Shown here: positions 43,648 to 52,470 of the stretch, piece by piece
Layout of the letters: each line of letters begins with the position of its first letter
Numbering within the stretch: position 1 is the first letter of the stretch
NCBI RefSeq assembly: GCF_003344765.1
Contig: NZ_QPMH01000002.1
Coordinates: 124,001-188,000 of the forward strand
Source: Ferruginivarius sediminum
GTDB lineage: Bacteria > Pseudomonadota > Alphaproteobacteria > Kiloniellales > Rhodovibrionaceae
DNA length: 64,000 nucleotides
Reading direction: 5' to 3'
Program-made: the position numbers and the translations under genes
The notes under the pieces: model-generated
Seen by the model: only the letters and a program-made list of their open reading frames with translations
What the model was told of the DNA's origin: nothing
Databases searched by the model: none

Positions 43648-45143
43648 TGCATCAGGATCCCGTTTCGAAGGTGGCGCTCGTCGTGCTCGACGGCGCCGCG
43701 CTTGCCCCGGAAGGTCCCGGCAACGCCGTGACCCCGCGAACGCTGCCCACCCTGTTCCAGGCGATGCAGGAGCATGGCCACGCCGCGCTTCAGGCCTCCG
43801 GCCCGGCTGTCGGGCTGGAGGAAGGACAGATCGGCAACTCCGAGGTCGGTCACCTCACACTGGGGCTTGGCCGCGTGCAACCCTCCGCGCTGTCGCGCAT
43901 CAACACGGCATACCGCGACGGCTCGTGGCGGGCGCATGCGCTGTGGGACAAGCTGGCCGACGCGCCCCGGCTGCACGTTGTCGGCATGCTTTCCGACGCC
44001 GGCGTCCACGCGCACCTGCGGACCATCTGGCAGGCGGCCGAATTGGCGGTCCAGCGTGGTATTCCCGACGTCGTGGTCCACCCGATCCTCGATGGCGTTG
44101 ATTCGCAGGCCGGTACGGCCAAAGAGCTTCTGGAGGTGCTGCGCGAGAAGCTGTCCGCGCTGGGCGCGGGCGTGCGGCTGGGCGTCGTGATGGGGCGCAA
44201 GTGGTTCGCCGACCGTTCCGGCGGGTTCGAGCTGACCGACGTCTTTGCCGCGGCGTTGCAGGGCGAGGCGGCGCTGCCGGCGTTCAGCGACGCGGTGCTG
44301 GAAGAACATATGGCGGAGAAGAACGAATCGACATTTCCCGCCCATCTTGCGGAAGGCGGAACGACTATCGCCGCCGGGGACAACGTCATCGTCTCCAGTC
44401 ACCGCGCCGACAGGGCCCGGCAGTCCGCGCTCGCGCTTGGGCGGCAGGCGAATGTCCATGCGCTCGTGACGCTGGACGACGCGGTGCCGGCGGAACGCGT
44501 TTTCTATCCGACCCAGGCCATCGAGGACGGGCTGGCGACCGCATTGGGCCAGCACGATATCGCGCCGGTGCGCATCGCCGAGGATTGCAAGTTCCCGCAC
44601 GTCACCTTCTTCTTCAACGGCTTCCGGAAAAGCCTGGGCGAGCGGCAGATCCGCCTGCCGGGCCTGTCCGAGACGCCCGAGGAGCGGCCGGAGATGGCGT
44701 TGTCCGCCGTCACCGACGCCATCGTGGAGACGATGCTGGACCGTGACGCGCGCGGGATTGTCGCCAACCTCGCCAACCTGGATCAGGTCGGCCACTGTGG
44801 CCGTGTCGAGGTCGTCCGCGAGGCCGCCGGCCATGTCGAGAACGCCCTGGCGCGCATCGTCGCCGCCGCCAGACGGCAGGGCTGGACCCTGGTGCTGACG
44901 GCGGATCACGGCAACGCGGACCGCATGCTGGATGACGAAGGCCGGCCCGTCGGCTCGCATTCCGGCAATCCGGTGCCATTCACCGTCATTCCGGCCGAAC
45001 ACCAGAGCCTTGAATGGACAAGCCGGGAGGGCGGACTGTCGAACGTGGCCGCCACGATCCTGGCGCTGTTCGGCCTGCCGCGCGCCGAGGGCATGGATGC
45101 GCCGCTTTTGCGGGTGCATCGCCACGAGCGGGCAACGGCCTAG
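43647..45143 (+). CDS. iPGM-family phosphomutase, divergent phosphoglycerate mutase
   Basis: A 498-residue member of the cofactor-independent phosphoglycerate mutase branch of the alkaline-phosphatase superfamily. The metal and nucleophile positions are all present: Asp15 (VVLDG), Ser65 (QIGNSEVGH), Asp379 and His383 (NLANLDQVGH), Asp420-His421 (TADHGNAD) and His438. Substrate residues Arg184, Arg190, Arg253, Arg256 and Lys315 are also there. But the LDGRDTPP motif reads LDGVDSQ, so the usual Arg is Val151, and FFNGG is FFNGF. It may be the cell's glycolytic mutase (gpmI) or act on another phosphorylated acid. It is coupled to the methyltransferase by one base. Confidence 0.83.
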   Translation: MHQDPVSKVALVVLDGAALAPEGPGNAVTPRTLPTLFQAMQEHGHAALQASGPAVGLEEGQIGNSEVGHLTLGLGRVQPSALSRINTAYRDGSWRAHALWDKLADAPRLHVVGMLSDAGVHAHLRTIWQAAELAVQRGIPDVVVHPILDGVDSQAGTAKELLEVLREKLSALGAGVRLGVVMGRKWFADRSGGFELTDVFAAALQGEAALPAFSDAVLEEHMAEKNESTFPAHLAEGGTTIAAGDNVIVSSHRADRARQSALALGRQANVHALVTLDDAVPAERVFYPTQAIEDGLATALGQHDIAPVRIAEDCKFPHVTFFFNGFRKSLGERQIRLPGLSETPEERPEMALSAVTDAIVETMLDRDARGIVANLANLDQVGHCGRVEVVREAAGHVENALARIVAAARRQGWTLVLTADHGNADRMLDDEGRPVGSHSGNPVPFTVIPAEHQSLEWTSREGGLSNVAATILALFGLPRAEGMDAPLLRVHRHERATA

Positions 45144-45170
45144 AGCATCAGGGAGGTTCGGAAGCCGGTC

Positions 45171-46058
45171 ATGGTCACAATCCGCATCGCCGTCGAACCG
45201 CTGCCGCCGGAGGCGGGACAGCCGCTCGGCCTGCTGCTGCCCGAGCCACCGCGCACGGCGGAGCAGACCTTCATCGGCTTCGAGGCGCCGGGACGCTGGC
45301 GTCTTGGCAGCGTGCCGGGCGCCAACAACGGGCAGCGGGCCATGTTCACCTCGGCCCTGCCGCGCGAAGGCGATTCATTCAACCTCGTCTTCCGGCCGGG
45401 AAACCAGCCCACGCCCGACGAGGTGTACCGGCGCTTCGACAATGTCTACACCGAGGCGCCGCCGGCCCTACGCGAGGCGGTCGAGGCGGAGGTCGCCACC
45501 GCCGGCAGCGATGACGAGGCGGTGCGCCGCATCGTGGATTTCGTCGCGCAGCGCTTCGACTACGGCGCCCGCAATCCGGACCTGACGACGCCGCAGCTTG
45601 TCTGCGACATCGCCACCGGCAACTGCATCGACATCAACACGATCCTGCTTTCGGCGTTTCAGGCCGCGGGGATCGAGGCGTGCTATCGCGCCGGCTTCTT
45701 TTTCAAGACCGCCGAGCCGGGAACCCGGGCCGACGGCATGCATTGCTGGGTGACAACCCGCGTGGCGGGGCGCGAACGGCACTGGGACATCGCCCACTGC
45801 CTGCAGACCGGCCAGATCCCCGTCGTGCCCGGCCTCAATCCGGCCGGCGGGCTGCGTGTCGCGGCCTCGGCGGGGCGCGGCCTGACGTTCGCGCTGGACG
45901 ATTTGACGACCGAGCCGATCAGCCATTTCGCCCGTCCGCACTGGGTTTTCGCCGATGGTGGCGTGATGGAGGCGGAGATCACGACGACGCTGCGTGCCTG
46001 CGAGCCCGAGATGGCCGAGGCGCTGGGCGCCGGCGCCGGGCTGGTCGACCCGGCCTGA
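45171..46058 (+). CDS. Transglutaminase-like cysteine protease-fold protein
   Basis: A 295-residue cytoplasmic protein, no signal peptide. An N-terminal beta-rich part (residues 1-85) precedes a transglutaminase core with the triad visible: Cys152 (TGNCIDINTILLSAFQAAGI), His191 (ADGMHCWV) and Asp206 (RHWDIAH). Such domains in bacteria may be proteases, amidases or cross-linkers; the substrate is unknown. It starts 27 bases after the phosphomutase stop and is the last plus-strand gene of the aroA run, converging on RlpA. ATG 45171 has CGGAAG six bases upstream. Confidence 0.83.
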   Translation: MVTIRIAVEPLPPEAGQPLGLLLPEPPRTAEQTFIGFEAPGRWRLGSVPGANNGQRAMFTSALPREGDSFNLVFRPGNQPTPDEVYRRFDNVYTEAPPALREAVEAEVATAGSDDEAVRRIVDFVAQRFDYGARNPDLTTPQLVCDIATGNCIDINTILLSAFQAAGIEACYRAGFFFKTAEPGTRADGMHCWVTTRVAGRERHWDIAHCLQTGQIPVVPGLNPAGGLRVAASAGRGLTFALDDLTTEPISHFARPHWVFADGGVMEAEITTTLRACEPEMAEALGAGAGLVDPA

Positions 46059-46079
46059 GCGAACGTCGTTTCGGCGCCG

Positions 46080-46583
46080 CTATTCGCGCGCGGCGCTTTG
46101 CAGCGGAGAGACGAGCGCCCGGACCCGAACCCGCGCCAGTCCATCGCCGAGGAAGCCCAACCGACGCGCGGCCCGGCGCGAGACGTCGATGATCCGGCCA
46201 TCGACGAAGGGGCCGCGATCGGTAATCCGCAACAGGGCCGAGCGGCCGTTCTCAAGGTTGGTCACCCGGACCTCGGTTCCGAGCGGCAGGGTCTTGTGGG
46301 CCGCCGTGAACGCCTCCTGGTCGTAGATCGTCCCGTTCGCGGCCGGCCGGCCATGGAACGGCGCGCCGTACCAGGAAGCGGTACCTTCCTCGTCGTACCC
46401 CGTGGCGCCGTGCGGCGCGTAGCTGACGCCGTCGATTTCGTAAGGGTGCAGGCCCAGCGGGCCTTCATAGCCCAGGTTCCAGACCAGCGCCGCCACGAGG
46501 ACCAGGAAAGCCACGCCCGCCAAGGCTATCCACTCGGCGGAGCGGCTTCTCGTGACCTTTGGTTTCCGTCGCATGCTGGCCAT
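46080..46583 (-). CDS. rlpA: RlpA-like double-psi beta-barrel protein
   Basis: A 167-residue membrane-anchored protein: an N-terminal helix (WIALAGVAFLVLVAALVWNLG), then an RlpA domain with EGTASWYGAPFHGRPAANGTIYD, TAAHKTLPLGTEVRVTN and RITDRGPFVDGRIIDVSRRAA. RlpA proteins cleave peptide-free (denuded) glycan strands at septa or tips. There is no C-terminal SPOR domain and no lipobox, unlike the classical RlpA, so septal targeting is uncertain. Two ATGs (46583, 46574) are possible. It converges on the transglutaminase-like gene. Confidence 0.87.
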   Translation of the reverse strand: MASMRRKPKVTRSRSAEWIALAGVAFLVLVAALVWNLGYEGPLGLHPYEIDGVSYAPHGATGYDEEGTASWYGAPFHGRPAANGTIYDQEAFTAAHKTLPLGTEVRVTNLENGRSALLRITDRGPFVDGRIIDVSRRAARRLGFLGDGLARVRVRALVSPLQSAARE

Positions 46584-46741
46584 GGCCGTTCAAGTGAAAC
46601 ACAGGGCTCGGAATTTCGTTACACGTGTCATATACCGGTCACACGGTCGGTTTCCACAAACGTTCCTTCGTCCCATATAGGTTATACTGAAATATTCCGG
46701 CGCTTGTATATTCGCCAAAGCCGTGTCATGCGCATCGCCGG

Positions 46742-46742
46742 G
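46742..46742. other. Placeholder for the rlpA/asmA divergent intergenic region (46584-46769)
   Basis: The 186 bases between the divergent rlpA and asmA starts contain a TATACT that could be the -10 element of the asmA promoter (around 46683) and a GGAGCTGAGAG ribosome-binding region before 46770. I see no RNA gene or repeat. Confidence 0.3.
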
Positions 46743-46769
46743 CGGGAGGCGTAGAGGAGCTGAGAGCCG

Positions 46770-48863
46770 ATGAAGAAAATCCTTTGGGCGATTGCCGCCA
46801 TCGTTGTCGTGCTTGTGGTCGTCGTGGTCGCGGCCCCCTTCCTGATCCCGGTCGAAACCTACAAGGACGAAATCCGCAATCAGGTGCGCTCTGCCACGGG
46901 CCGGGACTTGCAGGTCGCGGGCGATATCAACCTGTCCATCCTGCCGCGCACGCAACTCACCGTCGGGAAGGTCTCCTTCTCCAACCCGTCGTGGGCCGAG
47001 CAGCCGCAGATGGCGGAGCTTGAGCAGCTTCAGGTGCGCATCGACCCCTTCGCGCTGTTGTCGGGCGAGTTGCAGATCGAGAGCTTCGTGCTTGAAAAGC
47101 CGGTCATCTATCTGGCGGTCAACAAGGACGGCACGCCGAACTGGGCTTTCGGGACGCCGGGCGCGGCGGCCAAGCCCGATACCGGCGCGGCAGGGGCGGA
47201 GCCCACCGTGCCGTCGGAAGGCGCTGGCGGGTTGCCGCTGAAGGATGTCGGCCTGCGGGACGTGCGTCTCGTCGACGGCACGGTCACATACACCGACATG
47301 AAGACGGGTGAGAGCCAGACGCTCTCCGAGGTCAATCTGAGCGTGTCGCTGCAGGCGCTGGACCAGCCGTTCTCCGCCGACGGCTCCATGCAATGGAATG
47401 GCGAGACCGTCGAGATATCGCTGGACGCCGGCGCGCCGCGCGAACTGATGGCCGGCAAGCCGACGAAGCTGGCGCTCAACGTCGACTCGAAGCCGATCAC
47501 GCTGTCCTACGACGGCGAGATCACGAATGCCGAGCCGCGCAAGCTGGAGGGTGGCGTCGAGCTTTCGATCCCCTCGGTGAAGGGGCTGGCGGCGTGGACC
47601 GGCAATCCCATCGCCGCGGCGGAAGGCACGCTGGAGGAATTCGAACTGGCGGGCGACGTTTCGGCGCAAGGCCAGAGCTATGCCTTCAGCGCGGAAACGC
47701 TGCGTCTTGACGATATTTCCGGCAACGGTTCGCTCGGCCTCGACCTCAGCGGCGCGAAGCCGTACCTGAACGGACGCCTGGATCTCGCCAAACTGAACCT
47801 GACGCCCTATCTGCCGGAGCCGACCAAGCCCGCGGGCGAGAAGGCGGATGGCGGCGCGGCTTCCGGCGAAACGTCCGGAGGCGATGGCTCTTCGGGCGGC
47901 GGCGACGGCGCGGCGGCGCAGACGCAGTGGAGCGATGAGCCGATCGACGTCTCCGCCCTGCACGCCGCAGATGCCGACTTCGAACTCAGCGTCGAGGGCA
48001 TCCAGGCGCGCGAGGTGAAAGTCGGAAAAAGTGCCCTCGCCCTGCACCTGAAGGGCGGCCGGTTGCAGGCGGACCTGAACGAGTTGAACCTCTACGAAGG
48101 CCAGGGCAAGGGCCAGGTCGTCGTCGACGCCCGCGGCGATATGCCGAAGCTGACGAAGACCATGGCGTTGAGCGGCGTGCAGGCGAAGCCGCTGCTGACC
48201 GACGCCGCCGGCTTCGAGCGGCTGGAAGGTCAGGGCACGCTCAATATCGACATCAGCACCCAGGGCCGCTCGCAGAAGGCGATGGTCGAGGCGCTGGATG
48301 GCAAGGGCGCCATCGATTTCCGGGACGGCGCCGTCGTTGGCATCAATCTGGCCGCGATGGTCCGCAATGTCACCTCGGCCTTCTCGGAGGCCGGCGGGAA
48401 TCAGAAGACCGATTTCGCCGAATTATCGGGCACTTTCACCATCGACGACGGTGTCCTCACCAACAAGGACATGGTGCTTCTTAATCCGCTGTTGCGCGTT
48501 CAGGGCGAGGGCACGGCGAACATCCCGAAGCGCACCGTCAATTACCGCCTGACGCCGAAGGCCGTGGCCTCGCTTGAGGGCCAAGGCAGCGAGATGGAGA
48601 AGAAGGGGCTGGCGGTGCCGGTCGTTATCCAGGGGCCATGGCACGACCTCAGCTATCGCCCGGACCTGGAAAGCTTGGTGAAGGACGCCATCAAGGACCC
48701 TGGGAAGCTCAAGGAATCGGCCGAAGAGACAATCGAAAGCATCAAGGAAGGCGGCGACTTGAAGGGTGTGCTGGAGAAGCTGGGCGGCGCCGGCGGCGAA
48801 TCGCAGGAAGGCGAGGGGACGTCCGATCCCGGCGAGACCCTGAAGAAGTTGTTCGGCGATTAA
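46770..48863 (+). CDS. AsmA-family envelope protein
   Basis: A 697-residue protein with one N-terminal membrane helix (ILWAIAAIVVVLVVVVVAAPFLI) and a long periplasmic part. The AsmA pattern starts right after it (VETYKDEIRNQVRSATGRDLQVAGDINLSILPRTQL, interrupted here for length) and AsmA-like repeats continue to the C-terminus (GQGTLNIDISTQGRSQKAM, GAIDFRDGAVVGINLAAMV, YRLTPKAVASL). A Gly/Ser-rich linker lies near residue 360. AsmA-like proteins are bridge-like lipid-transfer candidates linking inner and outer membrane. ATG 46770 has GGAG upstream. A hairpin follows the stop. Confidence 0.91.
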   Translation: MKKILWAIAAIVVVLVVVVVAAPFLIPVETYKDEIRNQVRSATGRDLQVAGDINLSILPRTQLTVGKVSFSNPSWAEQPQMAELEQLQVRIDPFALLSGELQIESFVLEKPVIYLAVNKDGTPNWAFGTPGAAAKPDTGAAGAEPTVPSEGAGGLPLKDVGLRDVRLVDGTVTYTDMKTGESQTLSEVNLSVSLQALDQPFSADGSMQWNGETVEISLDAGAPRELMAGKPTKLALNVDSKPITLSYDGEITNAEPRKLEGGVELSIPSVKGLAAWTGNPIAAAEGTLEEFELAGDVSAQGQSYAFSAETLRLDDISGNGSLGLDLSGAKPYLNGRLDLAKLNLTPYLPEPTKPAGEKADGGAASGETSGGDGSSGGGDGAAAQTQWSDEPIDVSALHAADADFELSVEGIQAREVKVGKSALALHLKGGRLQADLNELNLYEGQGKGQVVVDARGDMPKLTKTMALSGVQAKPLLTDAAGFERLEGQGTLNIDISTQGRSQKAMVEALDGKGAIDFRDGAVVGINLAAMVRNVTSAFSEAGGNQKTDFAELSGTFTIDDGVLTNKDMVLLNPLLRVQGEGTANIPKRTVNYRLTPKAVASLEGQGSEMEKKGLAVPVVIQGPWHDLSYRPDLESLVKDAIKDPGKLKESAEETIESIKEGGDLKGVLEKLGGAGGESQEGEGTSDPGETLKKLFGD

Positions 48864-48877
48864 TGCGGCCTTTGGAT

Positions 48878-48914
48878 GCGCGGGTGCGGGCGGTTTCTGC
48901 CCCGGCACCCGCGC
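48878..48914 (+). terminator. Strong hairpin after the AsmA gene, possible terminator
   Basis: GCGCGGGTGC/GCACCCGCGC (10 bp) continued by GGGC/GCCC after a two-base bulge, loop GGTTTCT. It follows the AsmA stop by 15 bases. The downstream TTCTGCC is poor in T, so termination may need help. Confidence 0.5.
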
Positions 48915-49045
48915 TTCTGCCATGCCGTGGCCATGTTTCCGGGCTTCGATCCCTCGCAAGTGGGGCGTTTCGAAAGCGCATGATGCATAAGCGCCGTAGC
49001 CGGATATCTATGGTTACGAGCTGTTCCGTCGGCTACATCTAGGTC

Positions 49046-51097
49046 ATGGCCCGTCCGAATCGACAGAAAGCGAAACAACAGCCGCGCGGCAACGGCCGGC
49101 AGCGGAACGACCGTGCCGCGCCGCCGCGTAAGCCGAGGAAGTCGGGGCGCCGCTGGCTGCGCCGTCTCGTGGTGTGGTCGCTGGTGCTGGCGATCTGGCT
49201 TGGCGTCGCCACCGCCGGTGTCATCGTCTATTACGCCCACGACATCCCCGATGTGGACAAGGTGGCCGAGGCCACGCGCAAGCCCAGCGTGACGCTGCTG
49301 GCCCAGGACGGGACGGTGCTTGCCTCCTACGGCAAGCTCTATGGCGAGAGCGTCAGCCTGGAGGACGTGCCGCCCGCGCTGCCCAGGGCGGTGATGGCGG
49401 CGGAGGACCGGCGGTTCTACAGCCACTTCGGTGTCGATCCTTTCGGTCTGGCCCGCGCGATGGTCGCCAACGTGCGCGCCGGCGGCATCGTGCAGGGCGG
49501 CTCCACGATCACGCAGCAGCTTGCGAAGAACCTGTTCCTGACGCCCGAGCGCACGATCAAGCGCAAGGTGCAGGAACTGATCCTCGCGTTCTGGCTGGAG
49601 CACAGGTTCAACAAGGACCGGATTCTCGCGCTGTACCTGAACCGGGTCTATCTGGGCGCCGGCACCTACGGCGTGGACGCGGCGGCGCGGCGTTACTTCG
49701 GCAAGCCGGCGTCCAAGGTGAACCTTTACGAGTCGGCGCTTCTGGCCGGTCTCCTGAAGGCGCCCTCGCGCTACAACCCGGCAAGCGACCCCGATGCCGC
49801 GCATGAGCGCGCCATGATCGTCCTGCAGGACATGGTAGAGGCCGGCTACATCACCGAGGCCGATGCCAGGCGCGCCGCGAGCCGTCGCGGCCAGGGTCAG
49901 GCCGTTGCGGCGTGGCGCGGACGCTACTTCGCGGACTGGGTGCTTGGGGAGGTTCGCGACTACCTCGGCTATCATTCCAGGGACCTGGTCGTCCGCACCA
50001 CGCTGGACCGCCGGTTGCAGCGCCTGGCGGAGGCCAATCTGCGCAAGCTTCTGGCGGAGAAGGGCGCGGAACGCGACGCCCGGCAGGCGGCGCTGGTGAT
50101 GATGACGCCAAACGGCTCCGTCCGCGCCATGGTGGGCGGGCGCGATTACCGCGAGTCGCAGTTCAATCGCGCCACCCAGGCGATGCGGCAGCCCGGCTCC
50201 GCCTTCAAGCCGTTCGTCTATCTGGCCGGCATGGAAGACGGCCTGACGCCCGACCACCAGATGGAGGACCGGCCGATCCGCGTCGATGGCTGGTCGCCCG
50301 ACAACTATGCCGGCCGCTATCATGGCCGTGTGACGCTGCGGGAGGCGTTCGCGCGCTCGCTCAATTCCGTTGCCGTGCGGGTGCTGCAACGGGTCGGCGC
50401 GCAGAAGGTCGCCGAAACCGCGCACAGGCTTGGCATTTCCGCCGACCTCAAGGCGCACCCCAGCTTGGCGCTCGGCACCTCGGAAGTCTCGCTATTGGAA
50501 CTGACGGGGGCCTATGCGGTATTCGCCAATCGCGGGAATGCCGTCTTCCCGCACGGGATCGAGGAGATCCGCGACAGCGAGGGCCGCGTGCTGTACCGCC
50601 GACAGAGCAGCGGTACCGGCCGCGTCGTGCAGCCGCGCCACCTGCAGCGCGTGACAGATCTGCTGCGCGCGAACGTCGCGTGGGGCACCGGCAAGGCCGC
50701 CGCGCCGGGCCGGCCGGCGGCGGGCAAGACGGGAACCAGCCAGGACTTCCGCGACGCTTGGTTCGTCGGCTTCACGGCCGAACTTGTGACAGGCGTCTGG
50801 GTCGGTAACGACGATGGGCGGCCCATGGACCGCGTCACCGGCGGCAGCCTGCCGGCCCAGCTCTGGCATCGGACGACCGTCGCAGCCCTGGAAGGCCAGC
50901 CGCCGCAGCCGCTGCCGGGCATGGAGATCCGGGTGGCCGAGAGTACGCCCAGTGACGAAGGCGGCGGGGATGGGGGCCTTATCAGCCGCATTATCCGCTC
51001 GTTGGGGGGGGACAAGGACAATAGAAGCGGCGAACCCGCGAAGGTGCGGAGCGATTTTCGCGAGAACAGTGGTGAATACAGGCAGCATGGCCGCTGA
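49046..51097 (+). CDS. Class A penicillin-binding protein (transglycosylase/transpeptidase), PBP1A type
   Basis: Polymerises and cross-links peptidoglycan. The 683-residue protein has a basic cytoplasmic tail, a membrane helix at about residues 40-63, a GT51 domain with MAAEDRRFYSHFGVDP (catalytic Glu120), GGSTITQQLAKNLFL and RTIKRKVQELILAFWLE, and a transpeptidase domain with SAFK (Ser385-Lys388), SLN (438-440) and KTGT (Lys561). It lacks the long OB-insertion of enteric PBP1a and has a disordered tail. Which class A paralogue it is cannot be settled here. About 180 bases separate it from AsmA. Confidence 0.94.
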   Translation: MARPNRQKAKQQPRGNGRQRNDRAAPPRKPRKSGRRWLRRLVVWSLVLAIWLGVATAGVIVYYAHDIPDVDKVAEATRKPSVTLLAQDGTVLASYGKLYGESVSLEDVPPALPRAVMAAEDRRFYSHFGVDPFGLARAMVANVRAGGIVQGGSTITQQLAKNLFLTPERTIKRKVQELILAFWLEHRFNKDRILALYLNRVYLGAGTYGVDAAARRYFGKPASKVNLYESALLAGLLKAPSRYNPASDPDAAHERAMIVLQDMVEAGYITEADARRAASRRGQGQAVAAWRGRYFADWVLGEVRDYLGYHSRDLVVRTTLDRRLQRLAEANLRKLLAEKGAERDARQAALVMMTPNGSVRAMVGGRDYRESQFNRATQAMRQPGSAFKPFVYLAGMEDGLTPDHQMEDRPIRVDGWSPDNYAGRYHGRVTLREAFARSLNSVAVRVLQRVGAQKVAETAHRLGISADLKAHPSLALGTSEVSLLELTGAYAVFANRGNAVFPHGIEEIRDSEGRVLYRRQSSGTGRVVQPRHLQRVTDLLRANVAWGTGKAAAPGRPAAGKTGTSQDFRDAWFVGFTAELVTGVWVGNDDGRPMDRVTGGSLPAQLWHRTTVAALEGQPPQPLPGMEIRVAESTPSDEGGGDGGLISRIIRSLGGDKDNRSGEPAKVRSDFRENSGEYRQHGR

Positions 51098-51116
51098 AAC
51101 CCGCTTTCTTCCAGGC

Positions 51117-52379
51117 CTATTCCGCAGCCGCTTCCGCCGCCCGACGGGCTGGGTGACCCCGCCAGTGAGCCGCTGCCGCAAGCACCGCGACAAGGGCAAT
51201 CACGCCGGCCATCGGGCGGGCCGTGCCGTCGGCAAGCTGGCCGACGGCCACGCCGGCAACCGCGCCGGTTCCCATCTGTAGAAAACCCAACAGCGCCGAG
51301 GCCGTGCCGGCAACCGTGCGATAGCGCCCGACGGCGCCGACCGTGGCGTTCGGCAGCACCATGCCCGCACCCGCCATGAAGACCGCCATGGGCGGCACCA
51401 CCGTCGCCACCTTCGCGAAACCCGCGAAGGCGAATAGCGCCATCGGCACGGCGCCGAGCAACGCAATCGCCAAGCCCAGGGACACGGTCCGCTCGGGCCC
51501 GAGTTTCCGCGTCATCCGCGCCGAAGCGAAGGTTCCCACCATGTAGCCGGCGACAACCCCGGCGAAGCTGAAGCCGAAGGCGTCCGGGCGCAGGCCCACG
51601 ACCTCGATCAGCACGAAGGAAGAGCCGGAAATGAACGCGAACAGCCCCGAAAAGGTGAGGCCGAGAACGGCGACATATCCGCGGTAGACGGGATCGGCCA
51701 GCATCGTGCGGTAGTTCGTCAGCAGCCGGCCGGGCCGTGTGGCCTTCGGGTCCTTGTTGGCGTTCGTCTCCGGCAGGATCACCAGGACGCTGGCGATCAC
51801 GAGGACGGCGAAGATCGCCAGCAGGGCGAAGGTGGCCCGCCAACCGAAGACGATCTGAAGCTGGCCGCCGACGATCGGTCCGACGGCGGGGGCCAGCGCC
51901 ATGGCCATCGCCATGTAGGACAGCACCTGCGCCGCGCGGGAGAACGGAAACACGTCGCGCACGACCGCCCGCGCCACGACCGGCCCGGCGCATGCGCCCA
52001 GTGCCTGCAGGAACCTCGCGGCGATCAGCGCCTCGATGCTGGGCGCCAGAAAGCACATGATCGTGGCCACGAGATAGATCGACAGGCCCAACAGCAATAC
52101 CGGCCGCCGGCCAAAGCGGTCCGCCAGCGGGCCATAGGCAAGCTGGCTCACCGCGAAGCCGAACATGAACACGGACAGCGTCAACTGGACCTGGCCGGCG
52201 TCCGTCTCGAAGGTTTCCGCAATGGCCGGCAGCGAAGGCAGGTAAAGGTCGGTGGAAACCGGCCCCAGCCCGACCAGACAGGTCAGCAGGCAAACAACGA
52301 TCAGGCTGTCGGGACGGGCGCGCAATATCTTGCGAAGCCTCCGTTTTAAAGCGAGAGGGCCGGGGGATGTACATGGCAT
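51117..52379 (-). CDS. Bcr/CflA-family MFS efflux transporter
   Basis: A 420-residue inner-membrane protein of the DHA1 (12-helix) family. The opening LVGLGPVSTDLYLPSLPAIA and the loop motif FGFAVSQLAYGPLADRFGRRPVLLLGL are typical of Bcr/CflA drug-proton antiporters. ATG 52379 gives a short basic lead before the first helix; an in-frame codon 42 bases earlier is less likely. It converges on the penicillin-binding protein gene, 19 bases apart. Substrate is unknown. Confidence 0.9.
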   Translation of the reverse strand: MPCTSPGPLALKRRLRKILRARPDSLIVVCLLTCLVGLGPVSTDLYLPSLPAIAETFETDAGQVQLTLSVFMFGFAVSQLAYGPLADRFGRRPVLLLGLSIYLVATIMCFLAPSIEALIAARFLQALGACAGPVVARAVVRDVFPFSRAAQVLSYMAMAMALAPAVGPIVGGQLQIVFGWRATFALLAIFAVLVIASVLVILPETNANKDPKATRPGRLLTNYRTMLADPVYRGYVAVLGLTFSGLFAFISGSSFVLIEVVGLRPDAFGFSFAGVVAGYMVGTFASARMTRKLGPERTVSLGLAIALLGAVPMALFAFAGFAKVATVVPPMAVFMAGAGMVLPNATVGAVGRYRTVAGTASALLGFLQMGTGAVAGVAVGQLADGTARPMAGVIALVAVLAAAAHWRGHPARRAAEAAAE

Positions 52380-52470
52380 ATAACGCCATGTGGCTGATCG
52401 GCCAAGGCCATGGCTTGCCAACGCGCCGTTTCCCGAAAGTCAGGAATAGCCGCGTATGCGGCCAACGCCT

